From NCBI GenBank assembly GCA_008638375.1, contig CM018038.1:33249669-33313668 (forward strand): a stretch of 64,000 bases of DNA, in the 5' to 3' direction. The notes under the pieces were generated by a model. It had not been told where the DNA came from and searched no databases. It was given only the letters and a program-made list of their open reading frames with translations. The DNA is from Nyssa sinensis. Lineage: Eukaryota; Streptophyta; Magnoliopsida; Cornales; Nyssaceae. Positions within the stretch are counted from its first letter, which is position 1. Each line of letters starts with the position of its first letter. The position numbers and the translations under genes are program-made. Of this stretch, positions 44,001-49,988 are shown one piece after another.

Positions 44001-45193
44001 GCACACATATTGTTCCAAGACATGGCAGTTTATAAATAATATTCTTGTCTGTGTATGTATTCTGTAATGGGAAAATATATAGTCGAGTCTTTCTTTTCAT
44101 TGAAATTTCTATTACACAACTTGGAAGATGAAATTCAACAAATATAACATAGATAATGTTTAAGTTATGCTATCACTACGGACTATCCTATTACATTCTA
44201 GTACTACATATATGTGTGTTTGTCTTTTATTTCAACTATTATTTTTCTATTTTCGTAAATTTCTGTTGTACACTTGCTTTGTTTTAGCCACACGTGATTT
44301 AAATTTCTTTCAAAAACGAATTAGATATATATGAGCTGTGTCCCACACATTTCTAGGAGTGTCCAAGGGTTGTGACAGTGCCAAGGTTTCCATTCAACAC
44401 AGGATAACTTTGCAGTGTCATCTTAATCTGAATCTTGTGCGAAATAACCATGGGCACCATCATTTGGGGCATTCATGTGATGTTATTGAGCCAGTCATAA
44501 GGGAAGACTTAGTCAGTCGTTTCATAATTCTCTTTTTGATATTTTTTTGTTAATTTTCCATTGAAAGAATGCTATTGCTGTTCAGAGGATGATGCAATGG
44601 GTGATGATTTTGAGCATGAACTGCTTTTGGAGGCAGAGAATGCCTGGGCCCAGCGGGAGTGGTCAATCCAGCATGTCTTGTTTCCCTCCATGAGACTCTT
44701 TTTCAAGCCTCCAAATTCAATGGCTACAGATGGAACATTCGTCCAGGTATTTCTTTAGATTCCCCTTGTAACAGTATCACATATCTTGGATATCTTAGTG
44801 CCTCATATCTCTTAGCATATACTGGAGGTACCTGTGGGAACTTCAATTAGATCCCAAACAAATTTCATTCCTTAATTCACTTATTATAGTCCAGTCAACC
44901 GCTTTATTGTATTTATATACAAGTGTCACTTATGATAAAGTCCTCTTGATCTTTTCACTGAGAGGCATTCTATTTTTATCTGATTGTTAAGTACCTGAAT
45001 TTGTCTCTATTTAACTCATTTTGTTAGGCTAGACTGGATAGCAGCTTTAAAATTTTCTCTATTCTTTGTCCTTTTTTTCCCCTTCCCCCTAGACTCGTGT
45101 ATTCTTCTTTTTGATTCTGGGAATGATGTTGGATTCTACTTTTTATAGGTAGCTTCGCTGGAGAAACTGTACAAGATTTTCGAAAGATGCTAA
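6502..45193 (+). CDS. MLH1: MLH1 DNA mismatch repair protein, 3' half (ten exons, partial at 5' end)
   Basis: MLH1 pairs with PMS1 or MLH3 in the nucleus to form MutL heterodimers that act after MutS recognition in mismatch repair and meiotic crossing-over. The exons join in phase to give about 405 codons without a stop. Compared with plant MLH1 (about 740 residues) this is the end of the ATPase/transducer part (segment residues 1-33, starting VSLLNQE), the variable linker (34-125, with [11 protein letters not shown] and [12 protein letters not shown]) and the whole C-terminal dimerisation domain (126-405, with [56 protein letters not shown] and [15 protein letters not shown]). It ends in FERC; in yeast Mlh1 the terminal Cys helps form the endonuclease site of MutL-alpha. 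All junctions are GT-AG. Introns are 5710, 104, 9192, 94, 748, 2937, 11144, 7143 and 402 bp; the large ones are transposon-filled. The start and ATPase exons lie left of the window. Identification rests on remembered family sequence and is very secure. Confidence 0.96.
6601..7861 (+). other. Intron sequence, nothing recognised
   Basis: First part of a 5710-bp MLH1 intron. The frames at 6883-7159 show no known domain and I treat them as chance. Confidence 0.5.
7862..8093 (-). mobile_element. LTR remnant with tRNA-Met-type primer-binding site
   Basis: Minus strand: the segment 7877-8093 starts TGTTGT and ends CGTCA (TG...CA) and is followed immediately by TGGTATCAGAGCAGG (7862-7876). That is the initiator tRNA-Met primer-binding site of Copia and some Gypsy elements. 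A 33-bp internal duplication (CTAATGC[TC]TAAATTAAGCTACAGATT) lies at about 8000-8060. No coding region follows on the left, so only the 5' end of the element remains. Confidence 0.7.
8440..8665. repeat. Cluster of GATATTTCGTGATAT motifs
   Basis: GCGATATTTCGTGATA occurs twice (about 8449 and 8468) and related TCGTGATAT, GATATATCGTGATAT and GCGATATATCG motifs recur up to about 8660. The block is partly palindromic. It may be a remnant of a subterminal repeat of a DNA transposon. Confidence 0.6.
8680..9070 (+). mobile_element. Internally deleted L1 LINE 3' end
   Basis: [20 protein letters not shown] is the entry to the zf-RVT region, then a degraded [10 protein letters not shown] stretch, then the LINE 3' UTR phrases ATTCTTTTGTAGAGTTTTT, GTGTACATGAGTGCACCC and TTTTACTTATCC with an A-rich tail (about 9061-9070). 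The UTR resembles the copy ending at 4391, so the two belong to one family. Most of zf-RVT is missing. Confidence 0.75.
9659..9880 (+). repeat. Tandem duplication, about 110-bp unit, two diverged copies
   Basis: AATGTGGATTAACAGTGTTGG (9660) and GAATGGATTAGCAGTGTTGG (about 9769) begin two copies that share TTTTGGCATTTCTTT, GACATGT, AAAACATGCA and TGTTAT in the same order. Confidence 0.75.
10270..10800 (-). mobile_element. L1 LINE fragment (zf-RVT region)
   Basis: Read on the minus strand: [21 protein letters not shown], then [22 protein letters not shown], a degraded middle, and [26 protein letters not shown]. These match the plant L1 ORF2 region around zf-RVT, with frameshifts throughout. 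Purine-rich simple sequence (10085-10170) lies just beyond. Confidence 0.8.
10801..12310 (+). other. Intron sequence with a (TC)n microsatellite
   Basis: No coding signal. A CT-repeat tract at about 12173-12201 lies about 110 bp before the MLH1 acceptor at 12310. Confidence 0.5.
12311..12380 (+). CDS. MLH1: MLH1 exon B
   Basis: 70 nt, phase 0 to 1, encoding [24 protein letters not shown]. This is the poorly conserved Ser/Pro-rich linker. The acceptor is GGGGCAG and the donor GTATGC. The start is the least certain exon boundary because the linker is variable, but the AG at 12309-12310 gives the only continuous frame into the next exon. Confidence 0.88.
12485..12620 (+). CDS. MLH1: MLH1 exon C
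   Basis: 136 nt, phase 1 to 2. It encodes [27 protein letters not shown] and SGLTSVR, the KMVRTD-containing linker segment conserved among plant MLH1 proteins. The acceptor is TTTTTCAG and the donor GTAGGA, after a 104-bp intron. Confidence 0.95.
12663..12740 (+). repeat. Short tandem repeat, 30-bp unit, about 2.6 copies
   Basis: The unit is ATTCAAACAGAGGCATA followed by [AC]TTATTAAAAAAG. Copies start at about 12663, 12693 and 12723, 43 bp after exon C. Confidence 0.9.
13195..13510 (-). repeat. Left LTR (3' LTR) of the short Gypsy-type element, distal part
   Basis: Matches 19790 to about 20096 in the right LTR (CAACAAGAGAAAAA, ACCATAAAGACCTATT, CATCATATTTATAGAGTTAG and so on), with many substitutions. 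It continues after the Copia insertion at 18562-18609, ending CCTACATCA like the right LTR. Confidence 0.88.
13512..13752 (+). repeat. Copia 5' LTR
   Basis: Matches 18328-18556 over its length (TAGTTTACTATTCTCT, TAGTAAGGGTAATATTGTA and so on). The primer-binding site follows directly. Confidence 0.92.
14091..14468 (+). mobile_element. hAT-like MITE, copy 1
   Basis: 378 bp without coding capacity. The ends are CTATGAAGCAC and, inverted, CTAAGAAACAC. An exact 8-bp duplication GCTAAGGA (14083-14090 and 14469-14476) flanks it, the size typical of hAT elements. GTGTC/GACAC motifs crowd both subterminal regions and the centre is AT-rich. It lies in the Copia leader and shares ends and centre with 31652-32170 and 35322-36077. 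Confidence 0.85.
14578..14800 (+). repeat. Tandem repeat in the Copia leader/gag region, 70-75-bp unit, three copies
   Basis: TTGAGGCTGTTCTTGTTATTTTCCATCAGATT, then TTCAGGC and TTTGGTGTTTGGTTGCTG, recurs at about 14581, 14653 and 14724 with substitutions. Confidence 0.8.
14898..15420 (+). pseudogene. Copia gag end and protease, inactivated
   Basis: Ser/Thr-rich gag tail followed, from about 15205, by the protease region. The reading continues as [21 protein letters not shown] and [18 protein letters not shown] with FNILSVS. The catalytic motif is destroyed: where D[ST]GASAHM is expected the frame gives SRASAHM with an upstream stop, so the catalytic Asp is gone. Confidence 0.8.
15493..16380 (+). 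pseudogene. Copia integrase, inactivated
   Basis: The HHCC finger is visible as HYHLGH and CEACQLGKH. The core has HLDIWG (first D) and, after a frameshift near 15915, RFDNALEY (second D). The third catalytic residue is lost: [12 protein letters not shown] has Lys where the DDE glutamate of QQNG.AERK stands. The C-terminal region follows to [12 protein letters not shown] at about 16335. Confidence 0.88.
16810..17500 (+). pseudogene. Copia reverse transcriptase, frameshifted
   Basis: [16 protein letters not shown] begins the RVT_2 domain, followed by [61 protein letters not shown] and [11 protein letters not shown] (the YMDD box at 17382-17393 is intact). Frameshifts near 17070 and 17270 and a stop at about 17223 inactivate it. 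Confidence 0.92.
17720..18300 (+). pseudogene. Copia RNase H, frameshifted
   Basis: [40 protein letters not shown] and [11 protein letters not shown] are in one frame. After about 17965 the frame changes to [55 protein letters not shown] short tail with [20 protein letters not shown] leads to the polypurine tract. Confidence 0.92.
18328..18556 (+). repeat. Copia 3' LTR
   Basis: Second LTR copy, preceded by a polypurine tract. It differs from the 5' copy by several substitutions and a shorter CT tract, so the insertion is not recent. Confidence 0.92.
18714..19789 (-). pseudogene. Degenerate gag-like frames of the short Gypsy-type element
   Basis: On the minus strand, 19306-19640 reads [13 protein letters not shown] in one frame and [48 protein letters not shown] and [12 protein letters not shown] in others. 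This matches the retrotrans_gag pattern 'A..WW..L..R' followed by 'W..M...M..RFLP'. A 137-residue open frame (19306-18893) and a 63-residue frame (18905-18714) follow; they have no zinc knuckle and I do not recognise them. Several stops interrupt the gag part. Confidence 0.65.
19790..20144 (-). repeat. Right LTR (5' LTR) of the short Gypsy-type element
   Basis: 355 bp, read on the minus strand from TGATGTAGG to TGCGTTA. The final dinucleotide TA instead of CA is unusual but is shared with the left LTR. Confidence 0.88.
20150..21310 (+). other. Intron sequence, unassigned, with a C-run/A-run tract
   Basis: Contains a run of C directly followed by A and AAAT repeats (about 20431-20475). No domain is recognised in the short frame at 20672-20905. 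Confidence 0.5.
21320..21550 (+). mobile_element. Short L1 LINE reverse-transcriptase fragment
   Basis: [49 protein letters not shown] corresponds to RT motif 'Y.I.AK.L..R...V......S..Q.AFV.GRQILD.VLIANE'. Only about 60 residues are recognisable. It ends about 260 bp before MLH1 exon D. Confidence 0.75.
21813..21907 (+). CDS. MLH1: MLH1 exon D
   Basis: 95 nt, phase 2 to 1, encoding [21 protein letters not shown] and [10 protein letters not shown]. The [10 protein letters not shown] stretch is a plant MLH1 hallmark at the linker/C-terminal domain border. The acceptor is AACTGCAG and the donor GTATGT. Confidence 0.95.
22002..22110 (+). CDS. MLH1: MLH1 exon E
   Basis: 109 nt, phase 1 to 2, encoding [20 protein letters not shown] and [15 protein letters not shown], the first part of the C-terminal dimerisation domain. 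The acceptor is CATTGTAG and the donor GTAGTT. Confidence 0.96.
22481..22887 (+). repeat. Tandem duplication of an MLH1 intron end and exon start, about 202-bp unit
   Basis: Copy 1 starts TAGACATTTGATAAG at 22481 and copy 2 TAGACATTTAATAAG at 22683. Both run through GTCTTGTTTATCTGGTTCCA, GCTCTGGCTGCTAG, the poly-T, TTTTCCATGCCTTCACAG and into exon sequence CAAAGAGCTCATGTATCAG. Copy 2 carries the true exon F; copy 1 carries a truncated duplicate of its first bases. Confidence 0.95.
22654..22671 (+). other. MLH1: Potential 18-nt microexon of MLH1 created by duplication
   Basis: The duplicated acceptor CTTCACAG precedes CAAAGAGCTCATGTATCA, followed by GTAAGC, a strong donor. The true exon has GCAAGC here. 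Including these 18 nt would insert six codons in frame without a stop. Use of the site is inference. Confidence 0.45.
22859..23024 (+). CDS. MLH1: MLH1 exon F
   Basis: 166 nt, phase 2 to 0, encoding [40 protein letters not shown] and [10 protein letters not shown], all strongly conserved in plant MLH1. The acceptor is CTTCACAG and the donor GTAGGT. Confidence 0.97.
23025..25961 (+). other. Intron sequence with microsatellites
   Basis: 2937-bp intron. Seen: CT/TCTG tracts at about 23649-23722, a C-run/T-run junction at about 24594-24613, TA-rich sequence near 23975. I found no transposon coding region or terminal repeats. Confidence 0.5.
25962..26123 (+). CDS. MLH1: MLH1 exon G
   Basis: 162 nt, 54 codons, phase 0 at both ends, encoding [40 protein letters not shown] and EFVLCLGND. 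The acceptor is CTTGTTCAG and the donor GTAAGT. Confidence 0.97.
26661..26737 (-). repeat. 77-bp direct repeat flanking the plastid insert, left copy
   Basis: LINE sequence starting AATTCCATAAGAAAG and ending GGGAACTCT, identical to 27086-27162 apart from about two substitutions. Confidence 0.95.
26738..26910 (-). pseudogene. psaA: Nuclear plastid DNA: fragment of psaA (photosystem I core)
   Basis: The minus strand reads [39 protein letters not shown] and [18 protein letters not shown], a near-perfect match to an internal segment of chloroplast PsaA (remembered sequence). It stops mid-gene on both sides: the psaA match ends at about 26737 at the LINE repeat and at about 26910 at the ycf2 fragment. 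The frame is undamaged, which suggests a recent transfer from the plastid. It has no plausible function here. Confidence 0.93.
26911..27085 (-). pseudogene. ycf2: Nuclear plastid DNA: fragment of ycf2
   Basis: The minus strand reads [40 protein letters not shown] and [18 protein letters not shown], an internal part of chloroplast Ycf2 (I recall ELNSFW for EPNSFW). It is open throughout and joined head to tail to the psaA fragment. psaA and ycf2 are far apart in normal plastid genomes, so the join was made before or during insertion. Confidence 0.93.
27086..27162 (-). repeat. 77-bp direct repeat flanking the plastid insert, right copy
   Basis: Second copy of the 26661-26737 LINE segment. Both copies encode the same ARRIA[LM][14 protein letters not shown] stretch on the minus strand. 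Confidence 0.95.
28913..29156 (+). mobile_element. SMART-like miniature LTR retrotransposon (244 bp)
   Basis: Two 74-bp direct repeats (28913-28986 and 29083-29156) start TGTTGAAAGC, end CTAACA and differ at one base. Between them, directly after the left repeat, lies TAGTATTAGAGCC, a near match to the tRNA-Met primer-binding site TGGTATCAGAGCC. Just before the right repeat lies the purine tract GTGAGGGGGAG. The flanks ATTCA and ATTCG give a 4-5-bp target duplication. No coding capacity. The size and layout fit the SMART class (very small non-autonomous LTR elements). Confidence 0.85.
29157..30159 (+). other. Intron sequence, unassigned
   Basis: No domain recognised. It could include 5' sequence of the LINE that follows. 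Confidence 0.4.
30160..34430 (+). mobile_element. L1-type LINE, decayed, 3'-truncated
   Basis: 30160-30700 gives [31 protein letters not shown] and similar pieces that look like LINE ORF1 (tentative). From 33001 the ORF2 RT is clear: [70 protein letters not shown] and HILFADDT after frameshifts (FADD at about 33835). Distal frames run to [11 protein letters not shown] at about 34430, where homology stops before zf-RVT and no A tail is seen. A hAT-like MITE lies inside (31652-32170). The homopolymer G run near 30989-31002 is notable. Confidence 0.82.
31652..32170 (+). mobile_element. hAT-like MITE, copy 2
   Basis: 519 bp. It starts CTATGAAGCATGGACAC and ends inverted CTAAGAAGCACAGATACGGACAC. 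The flanks GTTGCAAC (31644-31651) and GTTGAAAC (32171-32178) form an 8-bp duplication with one mismatch. The centre holds a TA microsatellite (about 32057-32084). Confidence 0.85.
34440..35321 (+). other. AT-rich intron sequence, possibly LTR-derived
   Basis: Holds ATACAT-type simple sequence (34555-34635). The stretch CCTTACCTCAATGAGACAACC and its surroundings look like LTR material but no pair was found. Confidence 0.3.
35322..36077 (+). mobile_element. hAT-like MITE, copy 3, carrying a nested MITE
   Basis: Starts CTGTGAAACACGAACAT and ends inverted CTAAGAAGTACAGGATACGGACAC. The centre (AAATGAAGTTCTTGAATG, TTTTAATTGAAATAATGTTAG) matches copy 1. Without the 220-bp insert and one copy of its duplication the length is about 527 bp. 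The flanking 8-mers CAAACAAG and CATACATC agree only at five positions, so the target duplication has decayed or the boundary is off. Confidence 0.8.
35705..35924 (+). mobile_element. Mutator-like MITE inside hAT-like MITE copy 3
   Basis: 220 bp with inverted ends GAGTAATGCTATCCTTGCC and GAGTAATATTATCCTTACC. A perfect 9-bp duplication TTTTATTAT (35696-35704 and 35925-35933) flanks it, the size typical of Mutator-like elements. The interior has a second imperfect inverted repeat (TGTTCGAGTGCTAGT / ACTAGCACTCGAACA), so the whole can fold into a hairpin. Confidence 0.9.
36078..37267 (+). other. Intron sequence, nothing recognised
   Basis: Right end of the 11.1-kb MLH1 intron. No coding, repeat or terminal signal seen. 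Confidence 0.5.
37268..37442 (+). CDS. MLH1: MLH1 exon H
   Basis: 175 nt, phase 0 to 1, encoding [40 protein letters not shown] and the variable [18 protein letters not shown]. The acceptor is GTTGTAG and the donor GTATGA. It joins exon G across an 11.1-kb intron (LGND to VDWDDEKN). Confidence 0.97.
37443..38715 (+). other. Intron sequence, nothing recognised
   Basis: First part of the 7.1-kb intron. A CT microsatellite lies at about 37801-37812. Confidence 0.5.
38716..40228. mobile_element. Probable LTR (solo), about 1.5 kb
   Basis: Starts TGTCACATCTTGTACCCC and ends GGGTCCTTACA, giving TG...CA. It lacks coding capacity and includes CA-repeat blocks (39460-39527) and a GA tract (39620-39639). 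It abuts the truncated Copia element. No second copy or clear target duplication was found, so the boundaries are provisional. Confidence 0.4.
40660..40735 (-). repeat. Short tandem duplication in the Copia pol gene, 36-bp unit
   Basis: TTTATTGGAGTGTCAATCGG and the following TTTAGCTCCCATCATA occur twice in a row. They duplicate the [11 protein letters not shown] codons in frame. Confidence 0.92.
40899..41528 (-). pseudogene. Copia reverse transcriptase, 209-codon open part
   Basis: [75 protein letters not shown] and [16 protein letters not shown] form an uninterrupted RVT_2 segment. The YVDD box expected next is lost: the frame ends at GTIVLAV and continues as VIIGDD. This is the longest open transposon frame in the window. 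Confidence 0.92.
43081..44585 (+). other. Intron sequence, nothing recognised
   Basis: Right part of the 7.1-kb intron. No domain or paired repeat seen. Confidence 0.5.
44586..44746 (+). CDS. MLH1: MLH1 exon I
   Basis: 161 nt, phase 1 to 0, encoding [40 protein letters not shown] and [14 protein letters not shown]. The acidic start is variable; the [15 protein letters not shown] block is diagnostic of plant MLH1. The acceptor is CTGTTCAG and the donor GTATTT. Confidence 0.97.
45149..45193 (+). CDS. MLH1: MLH1 last exon J with stop codon
   Basis: 45 nt: [14 protein letters not shown] then TAA at 45191-45193. The acceptor is TTTTATAG after a 402-bp intron. The invariant FERC end confirms completeness at this side. 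Confidence 0.97.
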   Translation, partial: VASLEKLYKIFERC

Positions 45194-45376
45194 CAAGAGT
45201 AGTTCCAGTAAAACTATTGACAGAAAGTTGCTGATGTGGTGTATTATTTGAGGGCTGCCCGTGTGCCTGAAAGCTGGTCGTGGCAGATATGTAGTATTCA
45301 TGAAGTCTTAGTTATCAATGTCCATTGTCTGTAAAGGCACAAAGGGTGTTTGTAGATCTGTGTGTCTAAAGAACCA

Positions 45377-45407
<31 letters not shown>

Positions 45408-46279
45408 AAAAAAAAGAAAACTTATTATTCAATATTATTCTAGTAGGAGTCGACAGTATAAACTTATCTAACTTGAGTTTGTTGAGTAGCTAGGCATTGA
45501 TGTCACTTTTCTTTCCACCAGTCAGTTCCGTCTAGTGTGCCAATAGAATGATGTGAAGGCACAGCACAGGAAACTACTCAAAACTATGTAAAAATAGAAA
45601 TGTGGTCCACACTCAGAAGTAAGCTGTAAAGGTTATAATAGGTTTTGACATCAAATGTAATCGATAGCATTTCACCCAACTTTTGGGGTGAATGCATCTC
45701 TTTTTTTTTTTTTTGGGTACACGGAATTTGATATTTTTTTTTTGGGCTGTGCAAAGAATGCATGGAATTTTACTCCGCTTGTGTTGAGCTAGTGTCACAT
45801 ACCATTACACAATTGGTTTCAAATCTGGATGGAGGGTTTTGTCAGGTAGTTGACAGTATAATTAACATATATGCACCCCAAATAGGATTAGATGCATACA
45901 TTAAAGCACAATTTATGAAAGACAATGAATGAATTAATTCAAAACATACATGTAAGTGAAGATATTTGCGAGATGTGATTTTAGTGGGCATGTAGGAAAG
46001 GATCACGAAAAATAACAAGATGGTACATGGAGGTTACGATTTTGGAGGTAGGAATGATGTTGGAAGACAATATTAGATTTTGCAGTTGCATATGATTTTA
46101 TGATAATTAATATATATTTTAAAAAGAAAGATGAACATTTAATTACTTTTAAAAGTGGATCAAATAAAAGTCAAATAGACTTTTTTCTAATTAGAAGAAT
46201 AGATCGATTATTATGCGAAGATTGTAAAATTATTCTTGGAGAAAGTTTAAACTCATAACATTGGTTGATGGTTTTAGAT
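45194..46279 (+). other. MLH1: MLH1 3' UTR and downstream flank
   Basis: Contains a striking run of about 22 C followed by about 18 A at 45376-45415. No clear AATAAA signal in the first few hundred bases, so the cleavage site is not assigned. A T/A-rich stretch with poly-T runs lies at 45700-45750. Confidence 0.5.
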
Positions 46280-48436
46280 ATATTAAAAGACATACAAAAG
46301 AATAAGTAGATTAAAAAAATTAGGAATTAAATGGTAGAATTTAAAGAAGAGAAAGTCGAGCAATTTAAAAGTAAGATTCTTAAAGAAATACTATGGAACT
46401 CTGATGATGAAATTAATGTAATACGGAATGGAATGACAACATGCATTAAAAGAAAAACAAAAGAGGTTCTTGGTGAATAAAACAGAATATGATTGTTATG
46501 TAAGGATATACTTGGTTGTGGAGTGTGGAAGTCCAAAAGTAACAATAGTAGAAAAGGAATGTTACAAAGATTGGCAAAAAACTAGAAATAAAGCAAGTTG
46601 GAAAGCATATAGAATTGTAAAGAAGGAAGTAAAGAAAGTTGTAAGTAATGTTAAAAATAGGGGTGTATCATGATTTTTCATATCAGATTGGGTACAAAAA
46701 ATGGAAATAAGAATATATATACAAACTTACTAAATTAAGGGATAGGAAAATTAAAGATTTTAATAATATTAAATGTATAAAGAATGAAGATTCGAAAGTC
46801 TTGATGATTGATGATAAAATTAAAGACAAATGAAAAGGCTATTTTTTTTACATTATTGAATGAAAAACATATAGAAAAGTGTAGAAAACTCTATGAGAAA
46901 TAGAGAAAATATAATTTTTTTGTAGGATTAGAGCATTTTAGGTAAAAAAAAAAAAATGCATTGAGCAAGATGAAAACTAGTAGGACTTTAGGATTAATGG
47001 TATTCCTATTGAGATTTGGAAGTATTTAGAGGAGATAGGCCTGTCTTAGATAACAAATTTATTTAATGAAATCATAATAATTAAGAAAACTCTTGATAAG
47101 TGGAGAAATAGTATTTTAGTACCTATATATAAAAATAAAGAGGATATACAAAATTGTACAAATTATTGTGGCATTGAATTAATGTGTCAAATTATGAAAC
47201 TCTAAGAGAGAATAATCAAACACCGATTAAGACTTGAGATAGCTATACCATAGAATTAAGTCGGGGTTTATGTTAAGGAGATCAAAAATTGAAGTTATTT
47301 ACTAATTAAGAAAATTTATGGAGAAGTATTGAGAAAAGTGGAAAGATCTTTTACATAGTATTTAGCAATTTGGAGAAATCTTATGATAAGATCCATTGAG
47401 ATCTAATATGGCGGGTTTTTGAAAAGAAAGGAGTTACAAAACGATATATCGAAATGATAAAAGATATGTATAATGAGATTGTGACTATCCTAAGGAGAAC
47501 TGTTAGAGAAACAAGTGAATTTTTTTTTATCACAGTAGGCCTACATCAGGGGTCAACATTAAGTCTTTTCCTTTTGCATTAGTAATGGATGAGTTGACTA
47601 AGCATACACAAGATGAATTTTCATGGTGTATACTTTTTGTTGATGGCATTGTTTTAATAAATGAAACTAAAAGAGGGATAAATGATAAATTATAGGTATG
47701 GAGAGAGACTCTTAAATCAAAAGGGTTTAAGATAAGTAGGATAAAATTTGAATATAGTGTGAGTGTAATTTCAATAAAACTAGTAATATGAACAAGGAGG
47801 GAGTGAAAATTGAAAATTAAGAATTAATAAAAAGTGAATTTTTTTGTTATCTAGGTTCACTTATTCATCAAGAGGGAGAAATTAGATATGATGTTACCCA
47901 TACATTTAGAGTAGCATGGGTTAAGTAGAGGAGTGCGTTTGGTGTACTGTGCAATCGACGTATACCTTTAAAATTGAAAGGTAAATTTTATAAAATAACT
48001 AATAGACAACCGATATTGTATGGAATGGAATGTTAGGAAGTTAGGAAACAAGTAATATGGTGATTGTAGCTGAAATGAGGATGTTGAGATGGAAGTGCGA
48101 TAAGATAAGAAAATATAGAATTTAAAGTGAACACATTCGTGAGATGGTAGGAGTAGCACTTATAAGAGATATAATGATAGAAAGGCGGTTAAAGTGGTAC
48201 GGTCATGTACCATGAAGTCCAGAAAAATGCAACAGTAAGGAATAATGATATGGTCAATATTGAGGGTCTTGTTAGGGGGTGAGGATGAACAAAATTAACT
48301 TTGGTAGAGGTAGTTAAAAAATACATGATAATATGTGATCTAACTGAATTAATCATCTTAAATAGAGAAGAATGATAAGACATGATTCATGTAACCGACT
48401 CCAAATAATTGGGATAAGACTTTGCTGAGTTAAGTT
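46280..48436 (+). mobile_element. RTE-clade LINE, highly degenerate
   Basis: The plus strand gives ECYKDWQKTRNKASWKAYRI with KKEVKKVVSNVKN, NCTNYCGIELMCQIMKL, CILFVDGIVLINETKRGIND, KSKGFKISRIKFEYS, LGSLIHQEGEI and RWKCDKIRKY pieces, in the order found in plant RTE elements. The 3' end ATGTAACCGACTCCAAATAATTGGGATAAGACTTTG-like signature (48385-48423) is diagnostic. Stops are dense and the FADD box reads FVDG, so it is inactive. It is much more AT-rich and older-looking than the L1 copies. Confidence 0.88.
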
Positions 48437-49988
48437 GAGAAAGAAAGCATGGAATTTCAATTCATTCATATATTCATGAATTCTTCCAATTTCTTTCCTG
48501 TTTTTTTTTTTTTTTTGTGTTAGGGGTAGTATTTTGTATATATAGGTAAATGAGACTCTTGGATAACTATGTCGATGTGGTATATGCTATTTAAAATAGA
48601 GGCAAGGTTTTGATTCGATTCTATTCTTAATATTAAATAATGTATGTTTATATATGTAGATAGTGGAAATCGCAATATTCCACAAAATTCCACATGGCAT
48701 TCCTACTGGAAAAGCCACCTAACAAATAGCTTTAAGAGTCGCAATGCACTCATGGCTTAGAAAGATAGAAGCTCCATGAGAAGAGTACCACACTCAAAGG
48801 AGCGCAAACACGAAACAAGTCTTGTTAAAAGCTTGAGTCTTGATCCATAGGCACATACTTAAGATAAGATCCTTGAACTAGGGTGATCCGTTCCTTATGG
48901 AAAATAGTTGTCTTACAACTAACAAAAGTTGCATTGTATGGAATTCCCTAAGATACTTCATCGATCAAAAGTTTCATGTAGAGCTTGATGCATAGTCCTT
49001 TCTAACACTAGGATTCCTGAAACACATAGGGATAAGTCTTGTTAGACTCTTAAGGTTTGGTATGCACCCATAGTACAATCATTGTGCTATGGGTCTCACT
49101 CGAGATACTCAAGGTCTTGTGGCATGATGACTTAGGTATGAGGATTCTTTAAATTACCTTGTATTAAATGAGAAAATGACCAAAATCCACTTTGCATTTA
49201 ATGAGACAATACTTTGGTCTGACCTAGGGGCACGAGATTATGATTTTCATTACTAGCAGACAAAAATAATAATGTGCAAGGAATCAATACTTCTTTTATT
49301 AGCTAGAAAGGAGAGAACACGTGGCAAGAAGGGAAACCTTTACTGCCTAAAGACTAGACTCTTGACACGTGCTTCATAGTCTATAAATAAGATAAAGATT
49401 CCTAAGACAAAAGATATGAGAGACAATAACAACAACAAAGAGAGAAACATTGAATAAGCTTGAGCCCCATTTAAGAGGCTGCCATTAATATACTAAGAAG
49501 AATATTTAAAATTCCTTCTTTGCTTCATTGGTAGTCAATGTATAAGAGTTAAGGAACATTCAATTTTTCCCTATTCTTCCTAGAATCCCATCTTCTTGGT
49601 TAGCTCACACCGTCTCTTGAGAACCACTTTACCTTACAATGTCATTAATGGTGTACTTACTACTCTCTACACACCCATGTAATCTCCATGCTGGAACTAA
49701 AAGTATTTCCTAGCTTACTATATTTATGATCTCTTCGGTAGGCTATCTCAACCACCTACATTTTGGTGACTCCACTAGAGTATAGTATTGTTGATCCAAA
49801 ATCCCACCCTATGCAGATTAGGGACTATGACCAGCTAGTCAGTTACACTGCCTGTACTTATCATGCGTAACTACGAGTAATGCAACTGAAGGCTATTTTC
49901 AACTTAATCTAAGTATTTTGCATAAGGTTTCACTAGGCACTGGTAGATTACATAAGAGTTTAGTATAGATAAAATTCATGGAGGAAAA
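48437..49988 (+). mobile_element. Possible LTR with primer-binding site, otherwise unassigned
   Basis: TGGTGACTCCACTAGAG at 49764-49780 resembles the TGG[CT][AG]ACTCC.CT-type primer-binding site of Tat/Ogre Gypsy elements (the minus-strand element at 62926-62941 has TGGCAACTCCACTAGG). The preceding sequence, ending CCACCTACA, would be the LTR of a plus-oriented element. No coding region follows and the left border is not visible. Confidence 0.4.
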
